Numbered from the stretch's first letter, positions 1-15,189 are shown. The stretch is 64,000 bases of DNA from Tomocerus qinae (GCA_020055645.1 CM034549.1:22031930-22095929); one strand, 5' to 3'. Notes: a model not told the origin generated them from the letters alone. A program made the numbers and translations.

Positions 1-3000
1 AGAATCATCCATTTTTGTTCTCAGAGAATTATTAAGTTTTGTGCTATCCCATTGTGACAGTTACTAACATTTGACACAGTCGATGAAATGCTTTTATGGT
101 CGACTGACATAGATATCTGAGAGATAATTAAAGATGTAGTAGTTGGTTGAAGAAGGTTAGTAGGTATAATGGGAGGATGAAAAGTCGAAAGTTACTAAAT
201 GGCATTTTCGTCACTGGGTAACTAAGTTTGTAATTGTAGAAGAAGCGTAAAATTGGGATGAAGGAATGCGAAAATAATTTAAGGAATTTGAAAGAGAATT
301 CGGAATAGGTGGGAGCACTTAATGGAGTTGAGGATGAGGCTGTTTTAGAGAAGATAAGAGTCGGAATGCTCAGAATGTCGGTTTGTTACTTGATGTTTGA
401 CTTGTGACACGACTTTAAAAGAGCGTGAAATGCAGAAAAAGTGGTGAAAGCAATTAATTGTTAGCTGTAAGATCATGCGACGGGTGGTAGCCGTGCCATT
501 ACAATGTCATACGAACTAGACCAGGGTAAGATATATAGTGAAGATAGAGAGTGATGTAAAAGGCGATTGCCTCTAGTTAGTTTCATTGTTCCTTAGAGTG
601 AGGATTACATTGCAATGCAATAGTAGATTTGGCTCTGAGTCAGATAAGATGGAAGATAGTTGAGAATTAGTAAGTCGGGCCAAGCCATCAAAGAGTTTCC
701 GTTCCAACTTGGTTTTGCAATGGATGTTCTCAGAATACAAGAGAGATAGCGAACTATAGGTTAGTAATACATAAGAGATAGAGAAGATAAGCAATTGTCT
801 CAGATAGGAGATACTTGTGTGTAGCATTCGATGGGTTCTCTTTTCAATTTCATTTCGACATTCAGCGTGGATGGAGTCTTCTAGTCTTTGTTATACTTGT
901 AAGAATGAAAAAGGAAGCGCTTTTTACTTGACTCATTGCATAATAAAAAGTCAACGAATAATTTCTAGCTTTGGGGATTTTGGGAAAAGAGGTTATCTCA
1001 CGTCTGTTCTGTAGTGCAAGTTGCTTGAAATTCTGAGAGTTGTACTTGTTCTGGTGCATATTATGTCGCTTAGACAAAAAATGAGTGTTCTTTTACTATT
1101 TATATAATACGTACGTACACCAATGTAGGTATATTCCCGTCTCTGTCTAATGATGAGTTTTCCTCCTATTATACGGTGATTCTTTCTGTTCAAACAAGAG
1201 TAAACTATATTTACTAAATCCTTGGTAGGGATAAGTAGTATTAGAGAGGATAATTTTATAAGACATAGCCAGTATAGTACGGGGACATAATCGTCAATTC
1301 TGACTTGAGTTAACTTGACAGTCTGGAAAAGGCATGAATCCTCCTCAAATTATTCTGACTAAATTCAAGTTAACTTAAACTAATGTGATGTTTACAGCAA
1401 GATGCATAGTTGGACTATATTCTCGAGCTGGTCTTGGAAGACAAAAGCATAAAACGGCGACATTTACATTTACCGTTATCAATCTACGTCCCCTGTTGAA
1501 AACAAGTGGGCCTTTCCTAACTTTCCTTCAACTTCAACTACGACATCATTTTATGTTTACCAAAAAGTATATTGAAGAAATGAATTAGTCTTGATATATT
1601 TGCTACTTTGAAACGTGCATTCCTCTTTGCACTTCCGTTGTTCCCTCATCCTCCGTTTTCTTCTCTGGAAAGAGAGACAGGTTTTATAGGCACAAAGGAA
1701 TATATTTAGTGAAAATAGATAATAGTAAGAGAATATTATATATTATAGATATATCAGTATATACTATAGAATGGTAAATATATAGATATTATAGTCAACA
1801 ATGAGAGGATGATGGAACCTGGTGTAAGTCTAGTTTTCTCTCCTCTGAAGTCGGTATGGACTCCCTGGAACAGAGAGAGGATGATTTTCACTCTCACTTG
1901 CTTACTTAGTCAGTCAAGTCAAGTCGCTCGTTTAAAAGCCCATCCCCTTTTCGCCGTTCTTACTTCCCATTGCCATCACTATTACCAAGCTATCACCAAA
2001 GCTTCATTTCATTTTCCAGCTTTTACATTACCGGAACAGATTTGATGAAAGAAGGCGTTGCTTTATATGTTTTAGGCCGACACGACCACAGAGACATAGC
2101 AGAGCACATAATGCTCTGCATGTAAAGCGTCCTTGATTAATTGAACTGCAATTTAATCAAATGTACATAGACGACTGATGTGCATGTGGATATATTTTCT
2201 GTTTGATGCTTGAATTATGGCTTCGCTTCTATTCATCCACTTCCACATTTCTCTAGTTAGCTAATGTCTAAAATATCTCTATCTACCCTGGCAAAGTTTA
2301 ATATGGAATTAATCCTGTTTACCTTCCTAGTTTCTAATGGGGCTCCATACTTTTAATAGTGCAAGGAGAGAATCTGATATTAAATTAATATACCTTGATA
2401 AGCTGTCTAACTTTCTAGGAGGAACAGAAACGAATGAGTTTTAAGGAAGACTAATACGTAAAATGGTAGGAAGGTGAGCTTTATGGAAGGAATTTTGTTT
2501 TTTTCTTTCACTTTGAGATCAGAGTAATCACGTGCATTTTATTACTTTTTTACTCTCGCGTTACTACATTTTAACTGTCCCAGTTTGATCCTCTGCCGTT
2601 TTAAGTAGACGCTAGCCAAGTGGAAGGGAATCTTATATCTAGTAAATAATTCGGGAGCAGTGTACTACAGAGCTACGTAGACAGATCCTGTAGGAAAAGC
2701 ATTACTGTACTGACGTGGAATAATAATAGTGTAGGATAATACTGGATAGGTACAAGAGATTTCGTCGACTTCAGTCCAGTCAAAGAAGCAAAAGAATACT
2801 TCTGAAAGTCGAATGAGATGAGATGGAATGAGACGGAACGGCTGAGTTGACTATATAGACTCCTTCTTGACTACACAAGTGACGTAATATTCCTACCAAC
2901 CCACAAAGGGAAAAAAACGTAAAAACTTTCTCTGTGAGTGACCCAACTTTCTCTCATACTTCACTACTACTATATTGCGGAAAATACTTGCGAACAACTT

Positions 3001-6000
3001 CAACATGTCTATTCATCTACTATTTTACAAATACGAGCTTAGTTCACAATATATAGGCTTTAAGTAACTTTCTCGTCTATGTACTTACACTTTTACGCTC
3101 GATGTGCATAGATATAAAGGAAATGTATAAAAAGTATGATTAAGTCAACTTGGACATTATTTCGTGTGTCCAATTTCAATAAGTGTATTTCTGTCATTGT
3201 CAATTAGATGTTTGGCAAGTTATAGAGACACCAATAGATAAGTGTGGAAGGAAGATTGGCGGAATTGATCAAACTAACGAAACATAAGGAAAAATTAGCT
3301 GCAGAAAGTTTAGGCGGAAGACAGAGGTTAGCCAACTTCCTTAGTAATCAGATGTACTTTATGAGAATGCTATAAGCGTCATCGACACTGATTTCGCCTT
3401 TCCCTTGTTTTCTCCTTCCTACTCTTCAATTTAATGCAAATGAAAGCTTAGGATGCATTAATTCCTGGATATATGCCCATATAAGATATAAAATTCAGTT
3501 TCTAATTTCTATTCTGCACCCTGTTCATCCCGAATGAGACTAGTACACAAAGACGCAAGTAGACTGGAACTGGAAAAGTACCTTGTAGTCTGTTTGCTAC
3601 TTTGCTTACTGTACTAGAGTTTAAACAAAAATGAACATAGTGCTGGAGTAGTTAAAAGCAAAATCACATCGATTCTCATTTTTCTTATAGATAACAGAAT
3701 GAAAAGAAAAAATATGTCAAAAGAAAGTAGCAGGACGTGAAAACGCTGCTCTCTAGAATCTTTTTGTGGATGGAACACTGCGATTCAATTTATTTTTTCA
3801 TCGCTTAACTTTATCAGATTTTTCTAGTGAAACGAGCTTTAGCATACCGTAGTAGTAGTACTTGAAAGAATAGGTATTATATGCAGAGCAGTTGATATAG
3901 ATTTAAGTATATATACACATCAGTAGTAGTAGCAGAGAGTACAACTCACAGTAAACAGTTCACAACACACCAACTTTTCTCTCCTGCTCTACATAACAAG
4001 AATAAATTTTTGTCTGATGTGAGTCACGAACTTTTACTTTACATATCCATGCTATTTTCTGTCTATACTGCTGGCTATTGCTCTGAAATCTGAATATACT
4101 CGACGTATCTCAAGTACCTATCAACACAGAATAAGAGTACAATATAAATAAAGTGCATACAAACGTACGCTCATTCTCGACTGTCTTAACTCTTTGTTAC
4201 ATGAGACGGGGAAAAACCGACTGAATTCATTCAATAACCCGCCTCGTGAAAAACAAAGCAATTTTTCCTATGGCATACTTTACATCGAGTAAGTGGGTAT
4301 GTACAGTGCATGTAAATACTACACAAATGTATTCTGCGGATGCTGCGTGCAGATCATTTAAATAAATTCTTTTGGGAGAAACCATGAAATAATCCATAAC
4401 TTTCCTATTTCTATTTACTGTACGTTCAGACCTAAAAGTTTTATAGCAATGTGTACTCTTATTGCGTAGTGCTCGTTTACAAAAAACTACTTTCATGAAT
4501 ATTTTCACATTGCCTGCTAAATTATGATAAGTATGCATGTAATAAAAGACTTCACATTTCATTAGTGTTCAAAAGCCTGCCATATACAACAGCCTAAATA
4601 GAATGCAAACTATATTACTTTGCTCTTTAGCTAAAACTAATTTTCCCCTTTTATAAACTAAACACAATTTTTCCCCCATTTTCAAAAGTAGGCCTCTTTT
4701 GTTTGACAACACAACAGAAAACTCTGTTTATCAAAGGCAGATGTAATATAGAGAGAAAGACAGCTATACATTACGGCATATCACCTAAGTAAATTATGAC
4801 AAGAAGAGTAACCAAACAAGCAGAAATTTTTAGCTACTGTTACGTGTTCGCTCAGGTTGACTTTTCCTTTCATCTATGTAGCTAATATAATATTGATTGA
4901 ACACACTCCTGTCATAATAAATAACAAAAACTGCTTATTACATGTTTGCAGAGGGGAAAAATGAAAATACTTTTTCCATAAAACATTTTTACAAGAATAA
5001 ATGTGAATGTTTTGACTCTCACGTACCTTTATCGCTCTTAGTTGTACCTAATGTGTCTTGTCATTTTGACATACATACACCTTCTTATGTAAACTCCATT
5101 CCTACTATTCAAACAACATAAACCACATAACTTGCAGTACTCTAACACAAGACACACGATATCCTGCCATACCGACCATGTCAACTCTATTGTACAAAAA
5201 TACTATCTTCATTAATAGATCGTTTGTCTCCGTGACGCGTCTGTTTTCTCTGCTTCAGAATTGACATTGATTATATTCAACATCAGCCTTCTAATGTTCT
5301 AATGATTGAGCATTGACTAATCCTGAGAATGTCGCCTGTCAAAGTGTGGAATTTGACGAGAGGCTAATTACAGGCAATGAATATTTAAAATATGCTTTGG
5401 GTCAAATACCCGAATATTGATAGTTGCATATTCAGGTATTTAATTTCATTGGATTTATTTACATCATCTATTAATTAAAGTATTATATCTGCTTAGGTAC
5501 GACGAAAACGAAACCCAGTCTGAGTATTAAAATCGTAGCTAGCATTGCACAGTAAGCTTAACAAACGGTAACTAGAATTTTTGTGTGTAAATTAATGAAC
5601 AGGTCATGTACATTGGGTTACATTTAATTAGGTTGCAAACTTACGTCCTAATTCTTTGATCTTGTACAACGATACACCGTTGAAGGTCTAAAATGAAAAA
5701 TGCATTAAGTGCTGGAGTGGCAAATTAAGTCATGCAAAGCCAGTGTTTGAGGGGAATACGTTGGTGGAGTACAAATGCAGATGAATGAATCTCGGCACTC
5801 TACCACTCTCGTTCTGTCAAAGCAGATGTATTTAGGGAACTGTTCATTAGTTTATGATGACACGGTATCTTGTATTTATATACCGTTCAATGTATAAAGC
5901 TGGTAATATTACATCACATTACACCTATATAGCATCTTGAATAGATAAGAAACAAGCTGAATAGAATAAAGGGATATTCGTTTTTCTACGTTTGTTTTAC

Positions 6001-9000
6001 GCTGATTCCTGTCATGTGTTCACACTTAGTACCTAACCTTTGCCCAACAATCGCAAGAAAATTGATTAATTCGTTCGACCATCTTTGGAAAATGCCATTG
6101 GAATTTACGTCGCAACAGGAATTATTCTCACGAATCAAATGCTAGTAATAGTACAATAGTGCTACCATCATTTTTATTGACGTACCAACAGATGCTAAAA
6201 TATAATTCAATGTTTCTAATTGTTTTCATTAAATTGAGATTTTGAGATTGCTACGTATAATTTAACATTTCTTTGCAGAACCTGTATATTAGTAAATGAT
6301 TAATTAATCGAAATAATTTTATTTAGAAAACAAAGTTCAGCACAATCGCCAGTTGCGGAGAAATATCTTAATGACACCATGACTAGGCCGCTTAATATTC
6401 TAAGGCTTAGTTGAAAATTGAACCATTTATATCCAGATTTACAGCTATGCTTTACGGTCCCAGTTTGCAGCACTGTTATTGAAATTAGAAAGGATTACAC
6501 ACCAAAAAATTTGGTCTGATTTCGAAAGAACGTAATGCTAACCCAGAGTGAAGTTTACTATTGTTTTATGTAATACGTTTTACGTATTTTACGCATTTTA
6601 CGTACGTGTTTACGCTCTTACACATTTTGGAGACAAATTCCGCCCGTGAGAACATGTAGACAAGATAAGAATAATTTTATAGAATAGTGAAGAGATGTGG
6701 CGGAAAAGAATACAAAATGTATTGTTTGGACTTTGAACCAGATTTGATAGTACGTAAACATTTCCGTCATTACTTTAATGTCAATTTATCTACTATTTAT
6801 AAGTACACAAATGCGTTACTAGTACTTGAGACGATTATAATAACGATTGTCGCAACTAACATACCTAGCTATGTAGTAATGGCATGACCAAAACTTCAAA
6901 AGTAGTATTAAATGACATTTTCCCGCTACGTAGTAACAATGTCTTTGCAGGATGTGTAACTCTTAATACATTCGTTGTTACATTTGTATAGTGCATGATA
7001 TACAATGTACTGTTTCCTTCCCAGTCGTAATGTTACATATACATACAAAGATTCATAAACATGTTCATGAATTAGACATACTTCGTTTATAGTAGTTGGT
7101 ATATATTTATTTTTGAGTGTAGACACACACTATATAGATATAGCTAAGACATTCATGGGCACAGGTACATGGATAAAGTAACAGTTAAAGTAGGGAGACA
7201 TGTAAAGTGTGCATTTATGCAGAGCCGTAACGTAAGAGTAAGTATATGTAGAGTAATATCGTCGAGAAAATGTAAATATGTAGATACATACAATGTAACG
7301 ACTGGCGCGGCTTGCTTTTCTTTCTTAGCCTTCAGTTGGCAACTAAATAGTATATGAGTCAAAAGGATTGCAATGAGAGAAACACTTGTCATGAGTCAAG
7401 ATAACTGTTACTCATTTGCCAAAACTTGAGTTGAAACCATGAGGAGATGGTAGGACTGTGCAAATTGCTTTGGAAGCGAGGTAATATTAAGCAAGCAATT
7501 CTTGCTCACTACAGCACAGATTATACTACACTACTCCACCAGATAGTAGAGATTAGATATAGCAACATGAGTGCAGTAGTGTAGGGATAGGGCAGACGAA
7601 GAAGTAAACGGAGAAGAAAACAGTCTCCAGATTGAGAACTGAAATGAAGACAAGGAGTGAGTGTAGGGTAGGAAGTCAAAGGAAAGGATGATTATATTGT
7701 GTATAATAAAATCTGTTTCAGTTTTGTGTCCACAGACACATTCGGCTGTTGACTCGTTGACTACAGCGTAACATGCATGCAAATAGTAAACACACTGACA
7801 CTCGTGATATTAAATATATAATATGGGAAATATTAGTGAACCCTTAGACTCCACTAAACTGCGCTGGTGTGTGGTTGATTTCCCATAGTTAACAGACGAT
7901 AAGACAAGACATTTTTCTCTATCACTAACTGGAAAGGATGTTTATAAGGACATATATAGTAGAAGTAGGTAGTAGATAGATGGATATTAACATGGCACAT
8001 AGATTACATGTCCCAACTCCCAATGGCCCCGTCCCAAACTAAACTAAACCCAAACTCATAGATCTTTTATTTTCTGCTGGAGCATTCCACATGTGTATAA
8101 ATATAATATTCCTTGGGCTATATGCACTTGTCGACGGAAGATTAGTCTTTTTATAGTGTTCATTTGATAGGAGAGGAAGGACGGGCTGTTTGCGTTGTTA
8201 TAATGTAATTTGTGCTATCAAAGCAAAGGATGAAGTGAGAGATACGTTTTGAGATTTGGACTCTGGTCTCTCTGTCAGCGTTGAGAAAGCTCTTTGCACT
8301 CAACATCTCATCTAATAAGCAGGAAAAAGAAAGTACCTACTTGCAAAGATGAGAGACAAAGCGAGGAGGCAGGAGCACAACATATTGAGCAGTGGATGTA
8401 CTTTTGTGTATGTCCGTAGACTTTGAATGGATACTGGCTCTTGCCCAAATTGAAGACGACATCCTTGGCATTCGCATTGTTTCTTCTACAGCTAAATAAA
8501 CAGTGGCTTATTGCTCTCGTCCTACTCGCTCAATGAGATAACCTACTAGGCTAGTCAGTCAGAAGAAAGAGGAAAAACAGATGAGAGGCTCAGAGCGACA
8601 CAGTCAAATTATTTAGTTTGCTGCACAAATCTCGAGCGAGCGTACGTGTACGTGTCTCATCCTCAGACATCAAATTAAATCTCTAGTACTTTAGTACCTA
8701 CCCGCTCGTTTAAGTCGTTTACCTCACATATCCGTCCATGTAACATCTCCCCACAATCACAATTTACTCTACTGCTCCGTAAGTAATGAACAAACGGACT
8801 TTCAAATAAGATGAATCAAGTCGGATGAATTGAAATGATGAAATGCGAATGGAGTGCTGCTACATAAACTTGATCGCAGTTATTCAGAGTGTGATGTGCT
8901 GTGAATTCTCTGTTTAGATAGTGTAGTAATACCACTACACACTTCTATACAGATAAATATTAAGATTGTTTTCCTATATAGCCATATAGTAGCTACTCTA

Positions 9001-12000
9001 CTTATATAGGTATCCGAGTGTGTATTTTATACTATAGTAATGATGATAATACGTAAGTAAGTATAATAGATAGTGCGTCAGTTCAGTTCACTGCTTTCAC
9101 TATCATAGCCATCCTAGTTTAGTTTCCTAATGTAAAAGGTTTTCCCGTTCACAGAACCATGTTATCACACCTATGGGAAATCAAATGGTAAATGGGTCAA
9201 AGAAGACTCCCTTCCTTCCAATGTACTAGCAATGCTTAAATAGATTCTCTACTTTGCATATTCAGAACTCTCCTCAGTGACTGATCTCTATGATACTGGC
9301 ACTGCACTGTTCTCTATTGATACTGACTCTTCTAATGCTATTTTCCATGAATGTCTCAAGCTTGATCTGTGACTTTTAAATTCAACGTCTTCAGGGATCA
9401 TGCCAAAAACTATGCATACACACATAATCATTGACATCAACTTCCTAAAATCTCATTTCATTTATTTACCATTATATAATGATATATATTCTTGCTATAC
9501 TTCTATCTCAACTATATACACATCAATCTTACTGGAAGTAACTTGATTTGAGAATAATAAGATTCTTACAACGTATGTAGATCCACCACGTACATGTAGA
9601 AGTAATAGTATGTAAAAATAGAGCAGCCTTCCATCAGCTATTTCCAAAAGGCAAAAACATTACCAACCACGTTAACCCAATGTCGTATGCCAAACAAGAA
9701 TTTAGAACATGACATTTTTGAATAATAACGATTTATAAGCTGAGATATCACAATGGCAGCTATCTACTCTTCATATTACACATTATGCACTATCCATGGT
9801 AGAACGATTCTTTAATTCCCAACGTTCATATAAATGCTATATCATACGCACTTGGTGCAGAACATTATAGACATATCAACCAGCACTCGCGCAAAATCAT
9901 CTCGATTTATTTAGCTCGGTTATTATCTAATATACGTCACAAATAGCCTATTTAACTTTACTTTAAGCCTAATCACTCTGCCCTGTTAACAGATTTTAGG
10001 AATGATATTCAATCAAGGTCATTATGTGCCTTAAGACCATGCTTTGCTATTAGCGTGTTCGTTTTTAGATGCTGATGCAAGTTTTAGCATCATCATTTTT
10101 TCATTATCCATAATCTCGGTGGGCGCTAGAAATAGTTGGGATATAAGCTTTCATGTACATCATACAGATATGCTAAGCATATAGATTTAACGATGTATTC
10201 CGTTTTGTTTTAACATGCTAATAGTACGGTGATTCTCAGAAAGTCAACAACGCAGTAAAATTGATCGTTCACCTTTCTAAGATTAAAAACAAAAATAAAG
10301 CTTTCCCTTACATCTTCTAAAGTTTTTAAAGCTGCTTATACAGTTCTAGTTACAGGGTAGTATTAGCTTGCGCGTATTCAGTGTCGGGAACGTTGCAACA
10401 TTAAACCACTTGAAATGTTCATCACTGTAGTAATACAAGCTTAATGTTTCTCAAAGGATAATGTAATCTGACTGATTTCAAACATAATCCGTTGTTAAAC
10501 TGAATATGAATGAGGAGCTCTAGTGGAACGTGATTAGGGTTCATTAGTGATTTGCATTAGTGTTATTTTCGCAGTATTTGAGTCTATTCACCATAATTGA
10601 ATAATTAGTAATCAAATTTACAAAAGTACAACATTGGAATTCATTTCAACCATCAACTAATGTAGCCATATCATCAGGTTATCAATTATTATGAGGACGC
10701 TACATTATGATTTGGTTATTTCTGACTGTCTGTTCACCTTCTGCCCATTTAAACATAGCTCTATAGAGTAGGTTTTAAGTTACTCGTTCAAGCTTAGTGA
10801 TAGGGTCTAGGTAATAGATTTAAATGACACTGTGAGTTGCCAGATGTTTGAAATCCAACTAATTACTAGAGCAAACAAGTGACGCAGCGCTATCATGTTA
10901 TTAAAATCTTTGTGAGCTTTGTAGGGGAAAAATTGCTAAATATCAGTATGTTATAATCGTAAAGTGTAAACATTTGAGTAGTAGTAAAAGTAAACGAGGT
11001 CCTAAATTAAAGACTGAGTACCTGTAAGCTATAAGATAAAGTAGATACTAATATTATGGAAAACAAAGTGGAAACACGAGCTAGGAAATAGAATAGTGGA
11101 AGAGAAGTGGAGGTATTAGGAATTGAATATACCTGTATAGTTGACAATTATATTTTATACTATAATAGGAGTTTGTAGGTATAGAATGAGAAAAGGAATT
11201 GGGTTTCAAGGGTTGTTCAGACTTTGACTGACTGAATTAAATTTTATTGAATTGCGGTTTGTGTCTTGTTGGTTAGTGTGGTTTATATCTTGAATATTCG
11301 TGGAGTACTAAAGTAAATAGAAAGAAGTGAGTGAGTCTACAGCAATTCCCATAATAGTTAATTTGAAAACATATTACTCAATTTATTATGGAATAGTATT
11401 GCTATCTGTAGTACGGTAATAAATAGTATTAGAATAGCTGCATATGTCATGTGAATGGAGGATATTAGGTTGTTATTAAATGGTTCAAAGAGATATGGAT
11501 GGGAGTATGGAAATAAATGTGGTTTTATGAAGCACGATATTCGTAGGAGTCGTACTACCATTATCACACAATCGGGTAGAAAGAGATCAGCATCAATGCA
11601 CACGGAGAATACGAGTATAGTAGATTCGACGCGGGCCATATCTTCTTGCGTATAATACTTATAGAATCCGCTTTGTAGATTTTTGCAAAGCTGGTCGGTA
11701 TTAATGTACATAGATATATTAAGGTATGTTGTGAAATAAATGATGTATTGTGTGTAATGCATTGCATTAGCCGAAAGGAAAGAGAATCGAAGGAGAGTAT
11801 AAATGGAAAGTGGGAATTGAATTGAATTCCTGGAAAATACAAATAGAATACCTATTTACATTCACTCATGATATTTGGCTGTGGATCCATGAATAGTGGA
11901 TGAGATGGGGAATAGGAAAAGGAATGCATAATGTAAGGGCATTTATGTCAGAATGAGAGCTAAAAGCTAGCGTGATGGAGTCTTCTCCAGTTCACTTTGC

Positions 12001-15000
12001 TTGAGCTGTGAGAACTCCCGGTATCATCACTCACATCCCAAATTCATATCATAACACAACATAACCAGCTACACAATCCATAACCTAATAGCTGACTACC
12101 GCACGCCAGACAGGAATAGCCAGGAGAGACCTAAATGTTCCCATCAGCTTTCTCCTTTTTCTCTCATCCATAAATACTGAGGTCGTCCATCCTCTTTCTG
12201 TTTACATTACATCTCTTACTACTTCCTATAACGTAAAAATGTTGACATACATATTATTAAGATACCAATATTAACTACCTTTATGAGAATCTTCTTGAGT
12301 CTGTCTATCTCTCTGTCTGTCCATCCACCTGTGAACATTTTCCCAGAAGCCACTATTGCATTTAATAATTTATCCCAGGATATTTCATCGAATTTTCATA
12401 GCACGAAAAATCCTGCGATTTTTCAATAGCTGAATTCGGAATTCTGATATCTTCTGGTGAATCCAACTGTAAGAATTGAAAAGCAGGGTCTTGAAATGAA
12501 ACTAACAATAAGTGCGATAACAATTTGTTGAAAATAAAGTTTCTGACATCCTTTTTTGTAAAATTTGAAGTTGAAACCGGGCGGAGGTTCTTCCATTTGA
12601 ACACAAACATGCCGCTACCTGTTTTACATCCTGTTTACAATTTTTCAATGATTTGTAGCAAAGTAGTGGACATTAGTCATCTCCGTGTTCCGTTAGTCAG
12701 ATTTTACCATATTTCTAGAACTGTCTTGTCAGGTATGTATTTATGTACACATATAACTACTTGTCATATTGAAATGGGTTGAGCAGGATGAAATGTCCCA
12801 GAAATGTGGTGGGGAAATAGCGGATATAACTTCATGTTATGCGTGAAATTCAGATATGTTTTTTATTGATTTAGACGTAGATCGATGGTGGAATCTTAGA
12901 ATTGTATCTCTAGGGTAGTTACTCTAGACAGATTTTTTACTACTTTATTACTAACGATACGACACTGTACTTTGGGAATTCCCGTATAAGGTGAGAAAGG
13001 TATCTCCATCGTTTTCATCTACTTATTATTACAAATATATCTCCAAATCCTCCTTATATGGTAGAGATACTTAAAAAGCATCTTCAATGTAATGTCTGTG
13101 GAGAGGAGGAGATAGCACAATGTCTAGGCATACCTTACCTTTGACTAGAGATGAATTGCATTGTCGCGTTTCGTTGTCATATCCCCTCCTCTGTGCTCTA
13201 CACTATTTTTTTCTATTCAGAACTGTCTTGTGTTCAACCTACTAGACACACTTTTTGTACCAGGACGTAGGACAGTGGTTGACTTTATTCTTCCGCAATG
13301 ACTGATTCCCTTCTTTCAACCAAAGCTTCTCAGAAGCTAGCCCACACCATTCCGTTCTATATTATACACTGCCATTCAACAATATTACCTTCTCCAGGCG
13401 CCCCTCTTACTTAGCAAATAACTTTCGGCACGTCTTTTCCTCATACGACCGATCATCCTGTCTTTTCGCTATTCACTCTCTATGTAATATCAACCAATCA
13501 ATGCACTTCGCTCTGTCCTTTTTTTCATGTTCAACATTATTGATGGTGAATCGTTTAGACACAAAACTCAACAGCAATAAACTAACATAAGGACACTCCA
13601 GGGTTCTGATTTACGCTATTACATACACAATATTTTTATATCAAGCCGAAACTGTTGACTTCCCTCAAATTCCAATGAGCTAAAAGTAATGCCAGATGCA
13701 CACAATAGTGCACCTCGGGGGATTAATTTCTAACCCCATGTGAATACTTGGAATATTATTATGCAACTCTCAATTCTCAATGCTGCAATAGCTATGCAAT
13801 CTGCAACTGTCGATCCAACTTTACAAAACATATTGAATAATACATATAATTGCATAATTTTATTTTTCGCATAATACTTTATGCTCAAATTGACTTAGAT
13901 TGCAATTTACAGCGTACTATAAACGAGAACAAGTACTTTTGGACACAATTTATTCTAAATTCTAATACACAGCCAGAATCAATGAATACAACAACACAAA
14001 ACCCTACTTAACCTACATATTGTATAATAGTATTTGAATATTTTACAATAATATTTACGTCAGTTGTTTAAATGAATAAATTGTAATGAATAGCTGCTCA
14101 TCTCTGAAACAATTGAAATATGTGCGTCGATGTTTTTGAATTAATTAATGTTTCAGTATTTTCAAGAGATATGTAAACGAACAGAAGAACGATAAAACGA
14201 GAACATCCTACTCAAAACGAGTTAAAAAACCGTTGAATGCACCGTAGTAATCAAAGTTGAAGTACTTAACATTAGTAGAATTGGAGTAGTATGCTATTTT
14301 CTGTGGTCGTGTCTATTTGAAAATATCAAAATGCACTGATGTGTAGTATTAAATTACTCGCAAATATGGATTTATGTCAACATACTTTGCAGAGAGATGC
14401 AGTATTTAGAAATATTTATTTTATTATGGTTCAACATTATTGTGAGGTAAGTAATTTTTATTTGCGAAAGTATTTGATAGACAGACAAGGACTCTTGAGT
14501 AATGAGAGTGGTTTTGCGCTCCAGTTCACTGCTTCAATGGTTAGTTGGAATTGCTTCGAAAGTGAATTTCATTTTGTAGGCTTTCATGAACACAGACATG
14601 AAACGCTGTTTAATTAAAAGTTTAGCTAGATATCCAATGATAATATCGCTTAGAGGTGATGTGCACATGTTTCTGTGTGTATTTGATTATACCAGGTTTT
14701 TCCCAGCAAGTAGCTCTCTCTGGTTAGGTGCGGAATGTTTGCAGTCCATTAACGAAATGGTGAAATTTTTGGTTTCTGGCACAGATAGTAATTTTATCTG
14801 TAAGATATTATCAACCCTTGTCCAGTAGTATATAGAATCTAGATATAAATAATGAACACATCAAATATAGCATCAGTATACATTAGGAAATGTGTTCCAG
14901 GACTTGATCGTAGTATAATGACAATTGGAAGAGTGCTTAATGGTAGTGAAATATTTCCACGTCCTTTTTAAATGACTACCATATATAACACAGCCTCATT

Positions 15001-15036
15001 TGGAACAAGTGTATTAATTCTAGCTTTGTGATGCAG
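1..15036 (+). other. presumed intron or 5' region of the ERG channel gene
   Basis: No exon could be supported here. I looked for the two exons that normally precede the one at 15037: the short N-terminal cap beginning MPVRRG and the central PAS exon with its YCNDGF and CDFLHG motifs. Neither was found, so they probably lie upstream of the window and this stretch is intron. Open frames such as the 134-codon minus-strand one at 11358-11762 and the 111-codon one at 4227-4562 look like translated AT-rich DNA and match no family I know. The region alternates between G-rich/C-poor and C-rich/G-poor blocks, with sharp changes near 8.5, 12.0 and 13.1 kb. A small perfect hairpin (8-base stem, 4-base loop) lies at 12405-12424. 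Confidence 0.6.
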
Positions 15037-15189
15037 GGACCCGATTCTTTTGCAGTCAGTTGATAGCACCGATCCGTGAAGAGTCCGGAGACATCTGCCT
15101 CTACATTCTGAATTTTGAAGATCTTAGTTCAAACAGTCCCGATGAAGCTGGCAGTCCGACTGAGGCTGCCAACCACCTCATGAGTCGAT
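15037..15189 (+). CDS. sei: ERG-type K+ channel, exon with the end of the PAS (eag) domain
   Basis: This exon encodes the last strands of the N-terminal PAS domain, which in ERG channels packs against the cyclic-nucleotide-binding homology domain and slows deactivation. After two bases that complete a split Gly codon, the frame reads TRFFCSQLIAPIREESG and then DICLYILNFEDL. This aligns with the family stretch around the VPVKNEDG and MFILNFE motifs. An acidic, Ser-rich tail follows. The acceptor is the AG at 15035-15036. The donor is taken as GTACGC at 15190, which leaves phase 1; a poorer donor six or seven bases earlier has the same phase. An in-frame stop lies shortly downstream, so the exon must end near here. 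The earlier PAS exons are not in the window. Confidence 0.85.

Noticed and set aside
1809..1823. Very short start exon (MMEPG followed by GTAAGT, phase 0)
   Set aside because: Phase fits the core, but five codons and one donor are too little evidence, and an overlapping upstream ATG at 1801 is also present.
4227..4562. 111-codon minus-strand frame as a nested gene
   Set aside because: No recognisable motif, no splice or promoter context, and intron-like base composition.
11358..11762. 134-codon minus-strand open frame
   Set aside because: The translation is Ile/Tyr/Leu-rich like random AT-rich DNA, matches no family I know, and lies in a C-poor block where minus-strand frames stay open by composition.
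14339..14828. Two overlapping plus-strand frames just upstream of the PAS-end exon, as the missing PAS exon
   Set aside because: Neither contains PAS motifs (YCNDGF, CDFLHG or similar) nor ends at a donor of the phase needed at 15037.
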